From the NCBI GenBank assembly GCA_947446335.1, contig CANFGA010000018.1, forward strand, positions 1 through 16,163: 16,163 nucleotides of DNA. Reading direction: 5' to 3'. Positions 1 through 7,477 of this stretch are shown here, in pieces. How positions within the stretch are numbered: position 1 is the stretch's first letter; each line of letters begins with the position of its first letter. This DNA is from Oxalobacteraceae bacterium. Lineage in GTDB: Bacteria; Pseudomonadota; Gammaproteobacteria; Burkholderiales; Burkholderiaceae_D. The notes under the pieces are model-generated. The model was given only the letters and a program-made list of their open reading frames with translations. It was not told the origin of the DNA and did no database searches. Made by a program: the position numbers and the translations under genes.

Positions 1-231
1 AGCGCCGCCCGCTTCGACGCCTTGATCACGGTGCAAGCGCCGCCAGTATCAGGGGTGCGCCTGCCGGTCTGCAGCGACAAGGATGACCAGAAATTCCTGG
101 AGTTCGCGCGCGACGCCCATGTCGACTTGCTGATCACGAAGGACAAGGCGCTGCTGAAACTGGCACGCAAGACGACCCGCGCCGGCATGTTCGACATCAT
201 CGTGCCGCAGGCGTGGCGGCCGGCGGTCTGA
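1..231 (+). CDS. PIN-domain toxin-like protein, C-terminal part (5' end outside window)
   Basis: The reading frame is open from base 1 and ends at TGA 229-231, giving 76 visible residues; the N-terminus is missing. The visible part resembles the C-terminal half of PIN-domain proteins of the COG1569 type (putative VapC-like toxins, Mg-dependent ribonucleases). It has the CSDKDDQKFLEFA segment followed by the LLITKDKALL segment, in which acidic residues of the PIN active site normally sit, and ends in the usual FDIIVPQAW beta-strand. No antitoxin gene is visible; it would lie to the left. The TTG at base 22 is not a likely real start, because homologous sequence continues upstream of it. Toxin activity is inferred from the family only. 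It lies 13 bp from the end of the convergent aminotransferase gene. Confidence 0.7.
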   Translation, partial: SAARFDALITVQAPPVSGVRLPVCSDKDDQKFLEFARDAHVDLLITKDKALLKLARKTTRAGMFDIIVPQAWRPAV

Positions 232-244
232 ATCGATTTGACGA

Positions 245-1420
245 CTACAAGCGGGCCAATCGTTCCAGCGCCGCATTCAGTGTTTGATCTTTCTTGGCAA
301 AGCAGAAACGCACCACGCGCTGGTCGAAGCCGTCGCCGTAAAACGCGGACAACGGTATCGCTGCCACGCCGACCTCGGTCGTGAGCCAGGAACAGAAATC
401 GGCCTCACCCAGATCGCGCTCGGGCCCAGTCAAATTCGAAAAGTCGACGCACTGAAAATACGTGCCTTCGCAGGGTAGCAAGGTGAATTTGGTGCGCGCC
501 AATCCGGCGCGAAACAGATCGCGCTTGCGCTGGTAAAAGGCTGGCAATGCCAGGTACGGCGCGGGGTCGGCCATGTAAGATGCCAGGCCATGCTGCATCG
601 GCGTATTGACGGTAAATACGTTGAACTGATGGACCTTGCGGAACTCGGCAGAAAACGATGCCGGGGCGGCGACATAGCCGACTTTCCAGCCAGTGACATG
701 ATGGGTTTTGCCGAAACTTGAAACGATGAAACTCCTTTCTGCGAGACCCGGAAAGCGTGCCGCGCTCTGGTGCTGCGCGTCATCAAAAACCATGTGCTCG
801 TACACCTCATCACAAATTGCCAGGATATCGGTGGGAGCCAGCATTTCCTGCAGGCGCAGCATGTCTTCTTGCCGCCAGACCGTGCCACTCGGGTTATGCG
901 GCGAATTGATGATGATGGCGCGGGTGCGCGGCGTGATGGCAGCGGCAATCCGGTCGAAATCGGGGCGAAATGTGCCTGGCGTCAACGGCACCCGCACCGG
1001 TACGCCGCCGGCAAGCAAAATATTGGGCACATAGCTGTCGTAGCACGGATCGAGCACGATGACCTCGTCGCCAAGATGCACGATCGCCAGAATGATCGTG
1101 ATGATGGCTTGCGTTGCGCCGGCCGTGATGGTGATCTCTGTTTCACTTGAGTACTGGCGGCCATGCAGCGCCTCGATCTTTGATGCTATCGCCTGGCGCA
1201 GGGAGGCCACGCCAGGCATGGGCGGATACTGGTTATGCCCGGCCTGCATCGCCGACGAGACGAACTCGATGAGCCTTGGATCGCAATCAAAGTCGGGAAA
1301 GCCCTGCCCCAGATTGACCGCCCCATGCTTGGCAGCGAGCGCGGACATCACGGTAAATATGGTGGTACCCACGGCAGGCAATTTGCTTCGCAAAGCAGGC
1401 GTTCGGAGTAATATGGTCAT
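245..1420 (-). CDS. ybdL: Methionine (YbdL-type) PLP-dependent aminotransferase
   Basis: A 391-residue class I/II fold-type I aminotransferase, full length for the family. Visible landmarks are NLGQGFPDF near residue 36, the NSPHNPSG motif with the PLP-contacting Asn at about 176, CDEVYEH with Asp204 and Tyr207, and SSFGKTHHVTGWKVGY with the PLP Schiff-base Lys at about 238. The C-terminal segment CEGTYFQCVDFS, then VAAIPLSAF and RFCFAKK, is very close to E. coli YbdL, which transaminates methionine (and some other amino acids) with 2-oxo acids in the cytoplasm. The frame is open to 1525. ATG 1420 is chosen because family homology starts there, an AAGAGAAG ribosome-binding site precedes it, and a TATAAT box lies about 28 nt upstream. 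It is divergent from the HD-GYP-like gene and has no evident link to the pilus genes. Confidence 0.9.
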   Translation of the reverse strand: MTILLRTPALRSKLPAVGTTIFTVMSALAAKHGAVNLGQGFPDFDCDPRLIEFVSSAMQAGHNQYPPMPGVASLRQAIASKIEALHGRQYSSETEITITAGATQAIITIILAIVHLGDEVIVLDPCYDSYVPNILLAGGVPVRVPLTPGTFRPDFDRIAAAITPRTRAIIINSPHNPSGTVWRQEDMLRLQEMLAPTDILAICDEVYEHMVFDDAQHQSAARFPGLAERSFIVSSFGKTHHVTGWKVGYVAAPASFSAEFRKVHQFNVFTVNTPMQHGLASYMADPAPYLALPAFYQRKRDLFRAGLARTKFTLLPCEGTYFQCVDFSNLTGPERDLGEADFCSWLTTEVGVAAIPLSAFYGDGFDQRVVRFCFAKKDQTLNAALERLARL

Positions 1421-1447
1421 GGCGCTTCTCTTGGTTCGTGATCGCCA

Positions 1448-1453
1448 ATTATA
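1448..1453 (-). promoter_or_regulatory. Putative -10 box (TATAAT) for the aminotransferase gene
   Basis: On the minus strand the bases read TATAAT, a perfect sigma-70 -10 hexamer, 27 nt before ATG 1420, which implies a short leader of about 20 nt. No good -35 match is seen at 16-18 nt spacing (the area reads GCCTGC or CCTGCA), so the assignment rests on the -10 box and position. The site sits within the 103-bp divergent gap and also supports rejecting the upstream in-frame start at 1525. Confidence 0.45.
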
Positions 1454-1523
1454 ACCAGCGCAGCCGGTCTGCAGGCGCGGATCGAGGCCAGACTGAAAGA
1501 CAAGGCACAGACCTGGAGGAAGC

Positions 1524-2483
1524 ATGGATCAACAGCTGCGCACCTTGCAAGATCACGAAAGCAAGACCGGCGGCGTGCCCTCGGTGCTGCGCCTGCTCAA
1601 TTGCTGCAGTGCCAGTCTCGAACACCTGCTCGGCGACCTGCGCAACCAATCCGATGCCGAAGCGGCGCTGCGCGCGATCGCCGCGCAAGTGCTGCAGGCA
1701 ATCGCGCTCGACACCGACATCGCACTAGCTGCAATTTTACTGAACCGGATCGGCGGCACTTACCCGGTGCGCCACTGCGTCGAGACGGCGCTGGTCGCCA
1801 CGCTGGTGGCGCGCGCAACAGACCAGACACCGGAGCACACCTTGATCATCGCTGCCGCTGCGCTGACGATGAACGTGGCCATGCTGGCGCAGCACGACAG
1901 TTTTCAAAGCCAGGGTGCGGCGCTCACGCGTGCCGAACACGATGCCATCGAACGCCATCCAAAAAACGGGGTCGACTTGCTGCGGGGGGTGGGCGTGCAC
2001 AATCAGGCATGGATTGCGATCGTCATGCAACACCATGAAATGGAGGATGGCAGTGGCTATCCTGAGGGCAAGATCGGCGCCGATATCGCACCTGGCGCAC
2101 GACTGGTCGCTTTGGCCGACCGTTATTGCGCGCTGATATCGGCGCGCAATTACCGCCGCTCGATGCTGCCAGAGCTGGCACTGCGCACATTGATCGCTGC
2201 TACCTCGCCAGAGTTGGCCGGTCATTTCAGTGCCGAACTCGGGCCGTATCCGCCCGGCACGCTGGTACGGCTGAGCAATGGGGATATCGGCGTCGTGGCT
2301 CGCCGCGCAGGGCAACAGCGCGGCATCGTCGTTCATGTACTGCGCGGCGCCGACGGCTCAGCTGTCGCTGACGATGACTTGCCTTTGCGTGATGGCGCGC
2401 AGATCGCCGAAGCGCTGCACGAAGATCAGGTGCTGCTGCACTTTCGGATGCAGCAGATCTGGGGCGCGCAGGCGATGCTATGA
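1524..2483 (+). CDS. HD-GYP-like protein lacking the catalytic HD pair
   Basis: A 319-residue soluble protein with a GGAGGA ribosome-binding site 5 nt before ATG 1524. Residues ~80-220 follow the HD-GYP phosphodiesterase pattern: first ligand-type His84 (VRHCVETA), RHPKNGVDLL with His145, QHHEMEDGSGYP with His170/His171 and the GYP at 178-180, and ALADRYCALIS with Asp199. The expected HDIGK motif between His84 and His145 is replaced by TMNVA at about 115-119, so the metal-binding His-Asp pair and the Lys are missing; an HD at 124-125 is out of register. Residues ~230-319 are the YPPGTLVRLSNGDIGVV tail found after many HD-GYP domains. No receiver or PAS domain is seen. It is convergent with mshN, 25 bp away. 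It is likely inactive as a c-di-GMP hydrolase and perhaps a binder or regulator (inference). Confidence 0.75.
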   Translation: MDQQLRTLQDHESKTGGVPSVLRLLNCCSASLEHLLGDLRNQSDAEAALRAIAAQVLQAIALDTDIALAAILLNRIGGTYPVRHCVETALVATLVARATDQTPEHTLIIAAAALTMNVAMLAQHDSFQSQGAALTRAEHDAIERHPKNGVDLLRGVGVHNQAWIAIVMQHHEMEDGSGYPEGKIGADIAPGARLVALADRYCALISARNYRRSMLPELALRTLIAATSPELAGHFSAELGPYPPGTLVRLSNGDIGVVARRAGQQRGIVVHVLRGADGSAVADDDLPLRDGAQIAEALHEDQVLLHFRMQQIWGAQAML

Positions 2484-2498
2484 GATCGCCACGATCTC
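2482..2498. terminator. Short inverted repeat between convergent genes, possible weak terminator
   Basis: GAGATCG, loop CCA, CGATCTC: a perfect 7-bp stem with a 3-nt loop. It overlaps the stop codon of the HD-GYP-like gene and lies 10 nt past the mshN stop on the other strand. No T-tract follows on either side, so intrinsic termination would be weak. Confidence 0.3.
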
Positions 2499-2508
2499 GG
2501 AACGTCTG

Positions 2509-3729
2509 TCAGCGCGCCAGTTGTTGCAGTTTCTTGTCGACGAAATTGGGCAATTCGCCATCGAGCGTGCCCGATGCCTTGGCTTTTTGAAATGCCATTC
2601 TGGCCTCCGGAAAGCGCTGATCGGCTTGCAGCGAGATCCCCAGACCCATCCACCAGATGCCATTTTTCGGATTCATCCGCAGCGCCGAGGTGTAGTGCTC
2701 GACAGCCTCCTTGTGGCGCTGCTCGCGTTGCAACAAGGCCGCGATGAAACTCTGGTACTCGGGATTATCCTGCGCATTTGGCAGCGAACGCTGCAGGGTT
2801 TGTAGCGCCGGTCCGCTGCGCTCGACCTGCAGTCGGGCCAGCGTCATCGCCATCGCCGTTTGCGCCGGATCGAGCGCCAAGCCCTGCTCCAATTGCTGCA
2901 TCGCTTCATCGCTGCGCCGGCTTTCCAGCAACAGTCCGATCAAAGTCTGACGCGCCGCGTCGTGACGCGGAGACAGTCGCAACGTTTGCTCCAGCGCGCT
3001 GATGCCAGCCGTGACGCGCCCGTCCTGCACCAGAGCGAGCGCCCTGCGGTATTCGTTCTCCGCTTCCTGGCGTGGATTGGACTGTTTCATTTGTAACGCA
3101 TTGTCGGCCACGGCAGCAGTGCCGGCAGACCTGACATTGCGCAGACGCGCTTCGCTGCGCTCTGCTGCTGCAACTGGTGCAGCGGCCTCGATCCTGGCAA
3201 TGCGCTGTACTGGCCGTTCGACTCGTTCGATCCCATCGACCCGCTCCGGCCTGTTGCGGCTTTCAGCCAGGCGCACAGCTGCCGGTGCCGGCGCACGCAC
3301 TGTTGCCGGCGCGCGGGTTGCGACCGGCGCAGCTCGCTTGGTCTCGGGCGCGGCGGCGATCTTGGTCTCAGGCACCGCTGACGCGGCGGCGACCGTGGCC
3401 TCGGGTACAGCCTGCACCAAGGGCGCCGCAGGCGCCAGCGTAACCACCTCGACCGGCGGCATAGACGCTTGCGGCGACTCTGCCAGCGTCACGGCGGCCA
3501 ACGGCACCAGCGGCTGGTCGGAGGCAGCAGGCGCGACCGGCGTGGCAGTAAAGCGCCAGATGCCTAGCCCAGCCAGCGCCACCACCGCAACCACTCCCAG
3601 CGCGGTCAGCACCTGCACTTCAAGCCGGCGCGTTCCTTCCGGCACCGAGCGTATGCTCGAAAAATCGGAGCGCGCCGCTTGCAAGCCGCGCGCATCGAGA
3701 TCTTGCAACATCTTGTTGATTACGCTCAT
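2509..3729 (-). CDS. mshN: MSHA biogenesis protein MshN (TPR protein)
   Basis: A 406-residue protein beginning MSVINKMLQDLDARG, the characteristic MshN start. ATG 3729 is chosen because it overlaps the mshM stop as ATGA; the frame is open 12 codons further. The order is a short cytoplasmic N-terminus, one membrane helix at about 38-58 (VVAVVALAGLGIW), a low-complexity Ala/Pro/Val/Thr-rich periplasmic linker at ~59-215, then tetratricopeptide repeats at ~222-385 (for example AISALEQTLRLSP-, EAMQQLEQGLALDP- and EAVEHYTSALRMNP-type helices). MshN is an accessory factor of MSHA pilus assembly, and its TPR domain probably docks other envelope components. It is the last gene of the msh block here. 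In Vibrio, mshE and mshG follow at this point; here a convergent unrelated gene follows instead. Confidence 0.9.
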   Translation of the reverse strand: MSVINKMLQDLDARGLQAARSDFSSIRSVPEGTRRLEVQVLTALGVVAVVALAGLGIWRFTATPVAPAASDQPLVPLAAVTLAESPQASMPPVEVVTLAPAAPLVQAVPEATVAAASAVPETKIAAAPETKRAAPVATRAPATVRAPAPAAVRLAESRNRPERVDGIERVERPVQRIARIEAAAPVAAAERSEARLRNVRSAGTAAVADNALQMKQSNPRQEAENEYRRALALVQDGRVTAGISALEQTLRLSPRHDAARQTLIGLLLESRRSDEAMQQLEQGLALDPAQTAMAMTLARLQVERSGPALQTLQRSLPNAQDNPEYQSFIAALLQREQRHKEAVEHYTSALRMNPKNGIWWMGLGISLQADQRFPEARMAFQKAKASGTLDGELPNFVDKKLQQLAR

Positions 3730-4652
3730 TTGGTCAATACCCAGGTCAGACCAGCCACGGCGCACATCATCACCGGCACCGTCATCGACGACCAGTTCAA
3801 ATGCTTGTTGATATTCTTGCTCAACAGGGTGCCGAGTCGCTTGCTCGCCAGCGTATCCTTGGCTGCCACATGCACGTGGCGCCAGGTCACTTGCTGCTTG
3901 CCTTCACCGTAGCTGAGCATCAACGCCTTGTGCGCCATGATGTTGACCAGGCGCGGAATGCCGCCGCTGGTGGCATACAGGCGGCCGATGGCTGCTCGGG
4001 AAAACAGGCGGCTGCCCATGAAACCGGCCACCCGCATCCGATGCGATACATAATCGTCGACGTCGGCGCGCGACAAGGGCACCATGTGGTAGTGGAACGT
4101 AATACGCTGAGTAAACTGCCGAAACGATTCCAGCTCCAGGATGCGGTTCAATTCCGGCTGACCGAACAACACGATTTGCAGCAATTTGCGCTTCTCGGTT
4201 TCCAGGTTGGTCAGCAGGCGCAGCACTTCCAGCGTTTCCATCGGGGCGGCCTGGGCTTCGTCCAGGCACAGCAGCACGCGCTTGCCTTCGCCAGCGAGCA
4301 GCAGCAAGCCGAAGTTAATGGCCTTCAACAGATGATGCTGATCCATGTCCTTTTCCAGCACAATGCCGAGCTCGTCAGCCAAGGCCAGCAACAGCGTGCG
4401 CGGTTCCAGGAAAGGATTCGGAATGTAAGCCGTCACGAAGCCATCGTCGAGCATCGTCATGAATTTACGGCATAACAGCGTCTTGCCGGTGCCCACTTCG
4501 CCGGTGATCTTGATGAAGCCTTCGCTGCTCTTCACCGCCACCAGCAGCGTGTTGAGCGCATGGCGCGACTGGGCGCTGGAAAACAGAAAACTGGTGTCGG
4601 GGGTCAGCCCGAATGGCAATTCGGTCAAGCCGAAATGTTCTGTGTACATCAT
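3726..4652 (-). CDS. mshM: MSHA biogenesis ATPase MshM (ExeA-like)
   Basis: A 308-residue AAA+ ATPase of the ExeA/MshM family. The start MMYTEHFGLTELPFGLTPD is typical of ExeA-like proteins. Walker A is GEVGTGKT at residues 51-58 and Walker B is VLLCLDEAQ at about 126-134; GIPRLVNIMAHKALM near the C-terminus is the family's conserved lid segment. A hydrophobic stretch in the last ~20 residues (VPVMMCAVAGLTWVL) could be a membrane anchor. In related systems ExeA helps place the secretin in peptidoglycan, so a similar job for the neighbouring secretin MshL is likely. ATG 4652 overlaps the mshL stop by one base (TAATG), and a GAGGAG sequence lies about 10 nt upstream; a second ATG follows immediately. 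Confidence 0.93.
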   Translation of the reverse strand: MMYTEHFGLTELPFGLTPDTSFLFSSAQSRHALNTLLVAVKSSEGFIKITGEVGTGKTLLCRKFMTMLDDGFVTAYIPNPFLEPRTLLLALADELGIVLEKDMDQHHLLKAINFGLLLLAGEGKRVLLCLDEAQAAPMETLEVLRLLTNLETEKRKLLQIVLFGQPELNRILELESFRQFTQRITFHYHMVPLSRADVDDYVSHRMRVAGFMGSRLFSRAAIGRLYATSGGIPRLVNIMAHKALMLSYGEGKQQVTWRHVHVAAKDTLASKRLGTLLSKNINKHLNWSSMTVPVMMCAVAGLTWVLTK

Positions 4653-6388
4653 TACTCACGCTCCTCTACACGACGCGGCTGCAAGGCACCCATGCGCCGT
4701 TCCACTGCCCTCAAATCCTCGACGCCGCTGTCTTCATCGACGATGCTGGGCTTGATCAAGACCACCAATTCACGCTTCTGGGTCTGGTTCGCGGTATTTC
4801 TGAACAAGCCGCCCAGACCCGCCATGTCGCCGATCAGCGGAATTTGCGAACGGTCGCCGCTGCTGGCCTGACGCATTAAGCCGCCCAGTGCAATGATGCG
4901 CCCATTCTGGCCGCGCACGATGCTATCCATTTCGGACGTGCTCGATGCCGCCAATGGCAAGCTGAGCGAACCGGCATTGCCCAGATTGACGGACTTGTTG
5001 ACGGTCGACACCTGGCTCACCGAAGGATGCACGTGCAAGATGATGTTGCCTTGGCTATCGATCTGCGGCGTCACGTCGAGCACGACGCCAGAAAAGAACG
5101 GCTGCAAGGTCACGTTCGGGCTGGTCACGCTGCTGGTGCCGGTGGCGACCGTGCTGGTGCTCACGCCGGTGACATAAAATTCATCGGTGCCGATCTTCAG
5201 CACCGCTTTCTGGTTGTTCATCGTCGCGATGCGCGGGCTGGACAGCACGTGCACGGAACCCTGCGATTCCAGGAACGAGATCAGCGTCGAAAAGCTGCCG
5301 GTCTGGAACGCCAGCCCGAACAGCGAACCGCCGGCGCCAGCGGCGGCGCCCAGCGCAGAACCGGCGGTCGCCGTGATCGAGGTATTGCCACCGCTCGACT
5401 GCAGCGTCGCGACGCCATTGAGGCGCGGATTCAGCGCAGTCCCGGGCGAAACCATCCCCAGCGCCAGCGGCAAGCCATTCGCGGTCGTGAAGGCGGCCCA
5501 GTTGATGCCGGTCTGGTAGGCATCATTCAATTGCACTTCCAGTATCTTCGCCTCCAGTATCACCTGGCGATCGACCGAAATCTGGGTCGCCTTCAGGAAC
5601 ATCGAGACATTGCGCAAGTCCTTGGGAAAGGCGCGGATCACCAGCACGCCGGACTGCGGGCTGATGACAACGCTGCTGCCATCCTTGCCTCCGGTACCGA
5701 CAATGTCTTCCAGCGACTTCTTCAATTCGACCCAGAAATCGCTGGCCGAAATAGTGTTGACGACGGTGCTGTCTTGCACCGAACCGCCACCGCCCTGGTT
5801 ATTTTGGTTCCCCTGATTGCCCTGATTACCCTGATTGCCTTGACCACCCTGGCCGCTGCCAGAATTGGTGATCGAGGTCGAGGTCACGCGCAGGCTGGAA
5901 TTGCCCTTGCGGCTGCCGGTCAGATAATTGACGTGGTACATCCGGGTTTGCATCGTCAACGGAAGGATGTAAATCCTGGTGCCTTCGACGCGGTAATCAT
6001 AGCCATACAGATCGCGCACCGCATCGAGCGCCTCGAACAGCGTCACATCCTTCAGGTTGGCCGAGATCAAGCCTTCCACTTTCGGGTCCAGCAGTGCGCT
6101 GAAACGGGTATTTTCGACAATGGCCGAAAAAAACTGGGCCGCTGGCACAGGCTGTCTGAAATTGATGCTGAAGCGCGGCTCCAGCGGTTCGCGCGCTTTC
6201 GGCAAGATCGTTTCCAGCGGCGGCAGCAAAGCGCGACTGACCGCATCCGACTGCGATGGGGTTCCGATATCGGCCTTCAGGTTCGCCTTGATCAAGTCAT
6301 AGCTCTCGTGCTGAGAAGCCGGTGCGGCGCATCCCGCCAACAGCAGCGCCGCCAGCACGGTACAAAGGGCAAATTGAGCATTGTTCAT
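4652..6388 (-). CDS. mshL: MSHA secretin lipoprotein MshL (PilQ/GspD family)
   Basis: A 578-residue outer-membrane secretin through which the pilus leaves the cell. ATG 6388 is chosen because it gives a lipoprotein signal with lipobox LAGC (Cys20), has an AGAGAAGA ribosome-binding site 6 nt upstream and lies 13 nt after the mshK stop; an in-frame ATG at 6412 would overlap mshK. Residues ~71-142 form an STN/N-domain (FSINFRQPVPAAQFF to GTRIYILP). A Gly/Asn/Gln linker with GNQ repeats is at ~178-202, and an N1-like domain is at ~210-268. The secretin channel starts near 273 (RQVILEAKILEV) and includes VHVLSSPRIATMNNQKA at ~379-395, VVLDVTPQID at 435-444 and the closing IPLIGDMAGLGGLFR to LVVLIKPSIV at 516-550. 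The next gene encodes its presumed partner ATPase, MshM. Confidence 0.95.
   Translation of the reverse strand: MNNAQFALCTVLAALLLAGCAAPASQHESYDLIKANLKADIGTPSQSDAVSRALLPPLETILPKAREPLEPRFSINFRQPVPAAQFFSAIVENTRFSALLDPKVEGLISANLKDVTLFEALDAVRDLYGYDYRVEGTRIYILPLTMQTRMYHVNYLTGSRKGNSSLRVTSTSITNSGSGQGGQGNQGNQGNQGNQNNQGGGGSVQDSTVVNTISASDFWVELKKSLEDIVGTGGKDGSSVVISPQSGVLVIRAFPKDLRNVSMFLKATQISVDRQVILEAKILEVQLNDAYQTGINWAAFTTANGLPLALGMVSPGTALNPRLNGVATLQSSGGNTSITATAGSALGAAAGAGGSLFGLAFQTGSFSTLISFLESQGSVHVLSSPRIATMNNQKAVLKIGTDEFYVTGVSTSTVATGTSSVTSPNVTLQPFFSGVVLDVTPQIDSQGNIILHVHPSVSQVSTVNKSVNLGNAGSLSLPLAASSTSEMDSIVRGQNGRIIALGGLMRQASSGDRSQIPLIGDMAGLGGLFRNTANQTQKRELVVLIKPSIVDEDSGVEDLRAVERRMGALQPRRVEERE
5795..5851 (-). 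repeat. Tandem 9-bp GNQ repeats inside mshL
   Basis: Read on the coding strand, this segment encodes Q/G/N-only sequence (residues 180-198 of MshL) with four GNQ units in a row at 184-195. At DNA level, units of the type CCCTGATTG/CCCTGATTA repeat on the plus strand at about 5811-5840. The 9-bp unit keeps the reading frame when copy number changes. It joins the STN domain to the next domain and is probably an unstructured linker. Confidence 0.75.
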
Positions 6389-6401
6389 ACAGTCTTCTCT
6401 A

Positions 6402-6755
6402 TCATTTAACATTGCTGTCAGATCCGCCGTTGCGCTGCTCCGGCACCGGAAAAAGTTTCAATACCTTCACGTTGTTACCATTTCGCAACACCACTTCATT
6501 TTCCGAAATGCCAGCAAGCACCGCGCCGTCGAACTTGTCGCCGAGGCGCAGCGTCTGGCCGCTGATGACGGCGACTTTGCGTGCTGAGGGTCCGCGCCCG
6601 ATCAACACCATCTGCAACTGGGCCGGCGTGGCCGCCACGGTGCTGCCGGAACCGAGGCCGACCGCAGGCCGGGTCGGATCGGGCAATGCTTGTGCTTGCG
6701 CGCTTGCACCCCACAGGCCGGCGCTCAACAGTGCGATCGCAAGCAGGCGCTTCAT
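6402..6755 (-). CDS. mshK: MSHA biogenesis protein MshK (PilP-like)
   Basis: A small exported protein of 117 residues from ATG 6755 (an in-frame ATG at 6767 adds four residues). ATG 6755 is preferred because it overlaps the mshJ stop as ATGA and gives a clean signal peptide, MKRLLAIALLSAGLWGASAQA, with cleavage near AQA. The mature protein has LPDPTRP followed by a small beta domain (LQMVLIGRGPSARKVAVISGQTLRLGDKFDG then VVLRNG), typical of MshK and of PilP/GspC-like periplasmic proteins that connect the inner-membrane complex to the secretin. Its position between mshJ (PilO-like) and mshL (secretin) fits this link role. No catalytic motif is present. Confidence 0.88.
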   Translation of the reverse strand: MKRLLAIALLSAGLWGASAQAQALPDPTRPAVGLGSGSTVAATPAQLQMVLIGRGPSARKVAVISGQTLRLGDKFDGAVLAGISENEVVLRNGNNVKVLKLFPVPEQRNGGSDSNVK

Positions 6756-7477
6756 AACTTGATCCATATCTGGTCCAGGCTCAGTGTGTAGACGGTGAAA
6801 GTCAGGCGCGACAAGGGATAAGCGTCGACCACCAGATCTGCCTTGCCCCAGTACAACTTGGCCTCCATATTGTCGAGCGCCGCCAGGTAGGCCAGCAACT
6901 CAGAATAGCGCCCTTGGACTGTGATTTCAATCCCGTGCCGGTAGATCAGATTGGCCGCGCTCGGCGTCGGCGCGATGGTCGACACCGCCGCGGCACCAGG
7001 CGCGGCCACGGCGACCGGAGCCGCGCTGGCCACTGCGTTCACCACCAGTTCGGACAAGGGGCTGCGCGCCAGACTCTTCATCGACACCAGTTGCAACTGA
7101 CCATTGGCCTTCAATATCGATTCCAGCAACGGCACCATCTTGCCGGGGGCGACCATGCTTTTTTCCATCGCCCGCAGTTCTTCGCCCAATTGCTGCGGCT
7201 GCAGTTTCAATTCGCTCAAGCGCTTGCGCAAGGCCAGATCGGGATCGGTTTCGTAGGCGCGCAGCTTTTGCAGCGTTTGGGCATCGATGCTGGCAATCTT
7301 GTTGTTCTGTTCCAGAATGCGCTGCGACAAGCTGGTTTTCTTCGCGATCAACGGGTCCAGCAGCCCTACCTGCAGGCCGGCGACCAGAACGCTGATGGCG
7401 GCGCCAAAGACGAGAAAGCGCTCGCGCTGGCTCATGCCATCGATTTTCACCACGAAATTGCGCCAGGATTGCTTCAT
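6752..7477 (-). CDS. mshJ: MSHA biogenesis protein MshJ (PilO-like)
   Basis: A 241-residue bitopic inner-membrane protein. It has a short cytoplasmic N-terminus (KIDGMSQRERFLVFG), one membrane helix at about 21-40, then a coiled-coil region at ~45-115 rich in Lys, Gln, Leu and Glu. An Ala/Val/Pro-rich linker follows, then a C-terminal ferredoxin-like half (IYRHGIEITVQGRYSELLAYLAALDNME, a segment conserved in PilO/MshJ). With the preceding PilN-like protein it should form the heterodimer of the alignment complex. ATG 7477 overlaps the stop of the PilN-like gene as ATGA, and its own stop overlaps the mshK start, so translational coupling is likely. Confidence 0.9.
   Translation of the reverse strand: MKQSWRNFVVKIDGMSQRERFLVFGAAISVLVAGLQVGLLDPLIAKKTSLSQRILEQNNKIASIDAQTLQKLRAYETDPDLALRKRLSELKLQPQQLGEELRAMEKSMVAPGKMVPLLESILKANGQLQLVSMKSLARSPLSELVVNAVASAAPVAVAAPGAAAVSTIAPTPSAANLIYRHGIEITVQGRYSELLAYLAALDNMEAKLYWGKADLVVDAYPLSRLTFTVYTLSLDQIWIKL

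Noticed and set aside
1421..1525. N-terminal extension of the aminotransferase to 1525
   Set aside because: It would run through a perfect TATAAT box and overlap the divergent gene start. The extension has no family similarity, and ATG 1420 has its own ribosome-binding site.
3002..3811. A 269-codon open frame on the plus strand
   Set aside because: It is antisense to mshN, and its Ala/Ser/Thr-rich low-complexity translation mirrors the Ala/Pro/Val linker of MshN.
5027..6409. A 460-codon open frame on the plus strand
   Set aside because: It is fully antisense to mshL, which has clear secretin domains. The translation is His/Arg/Gln-rich without family features, as expected from a GC-rich gene read backwards.
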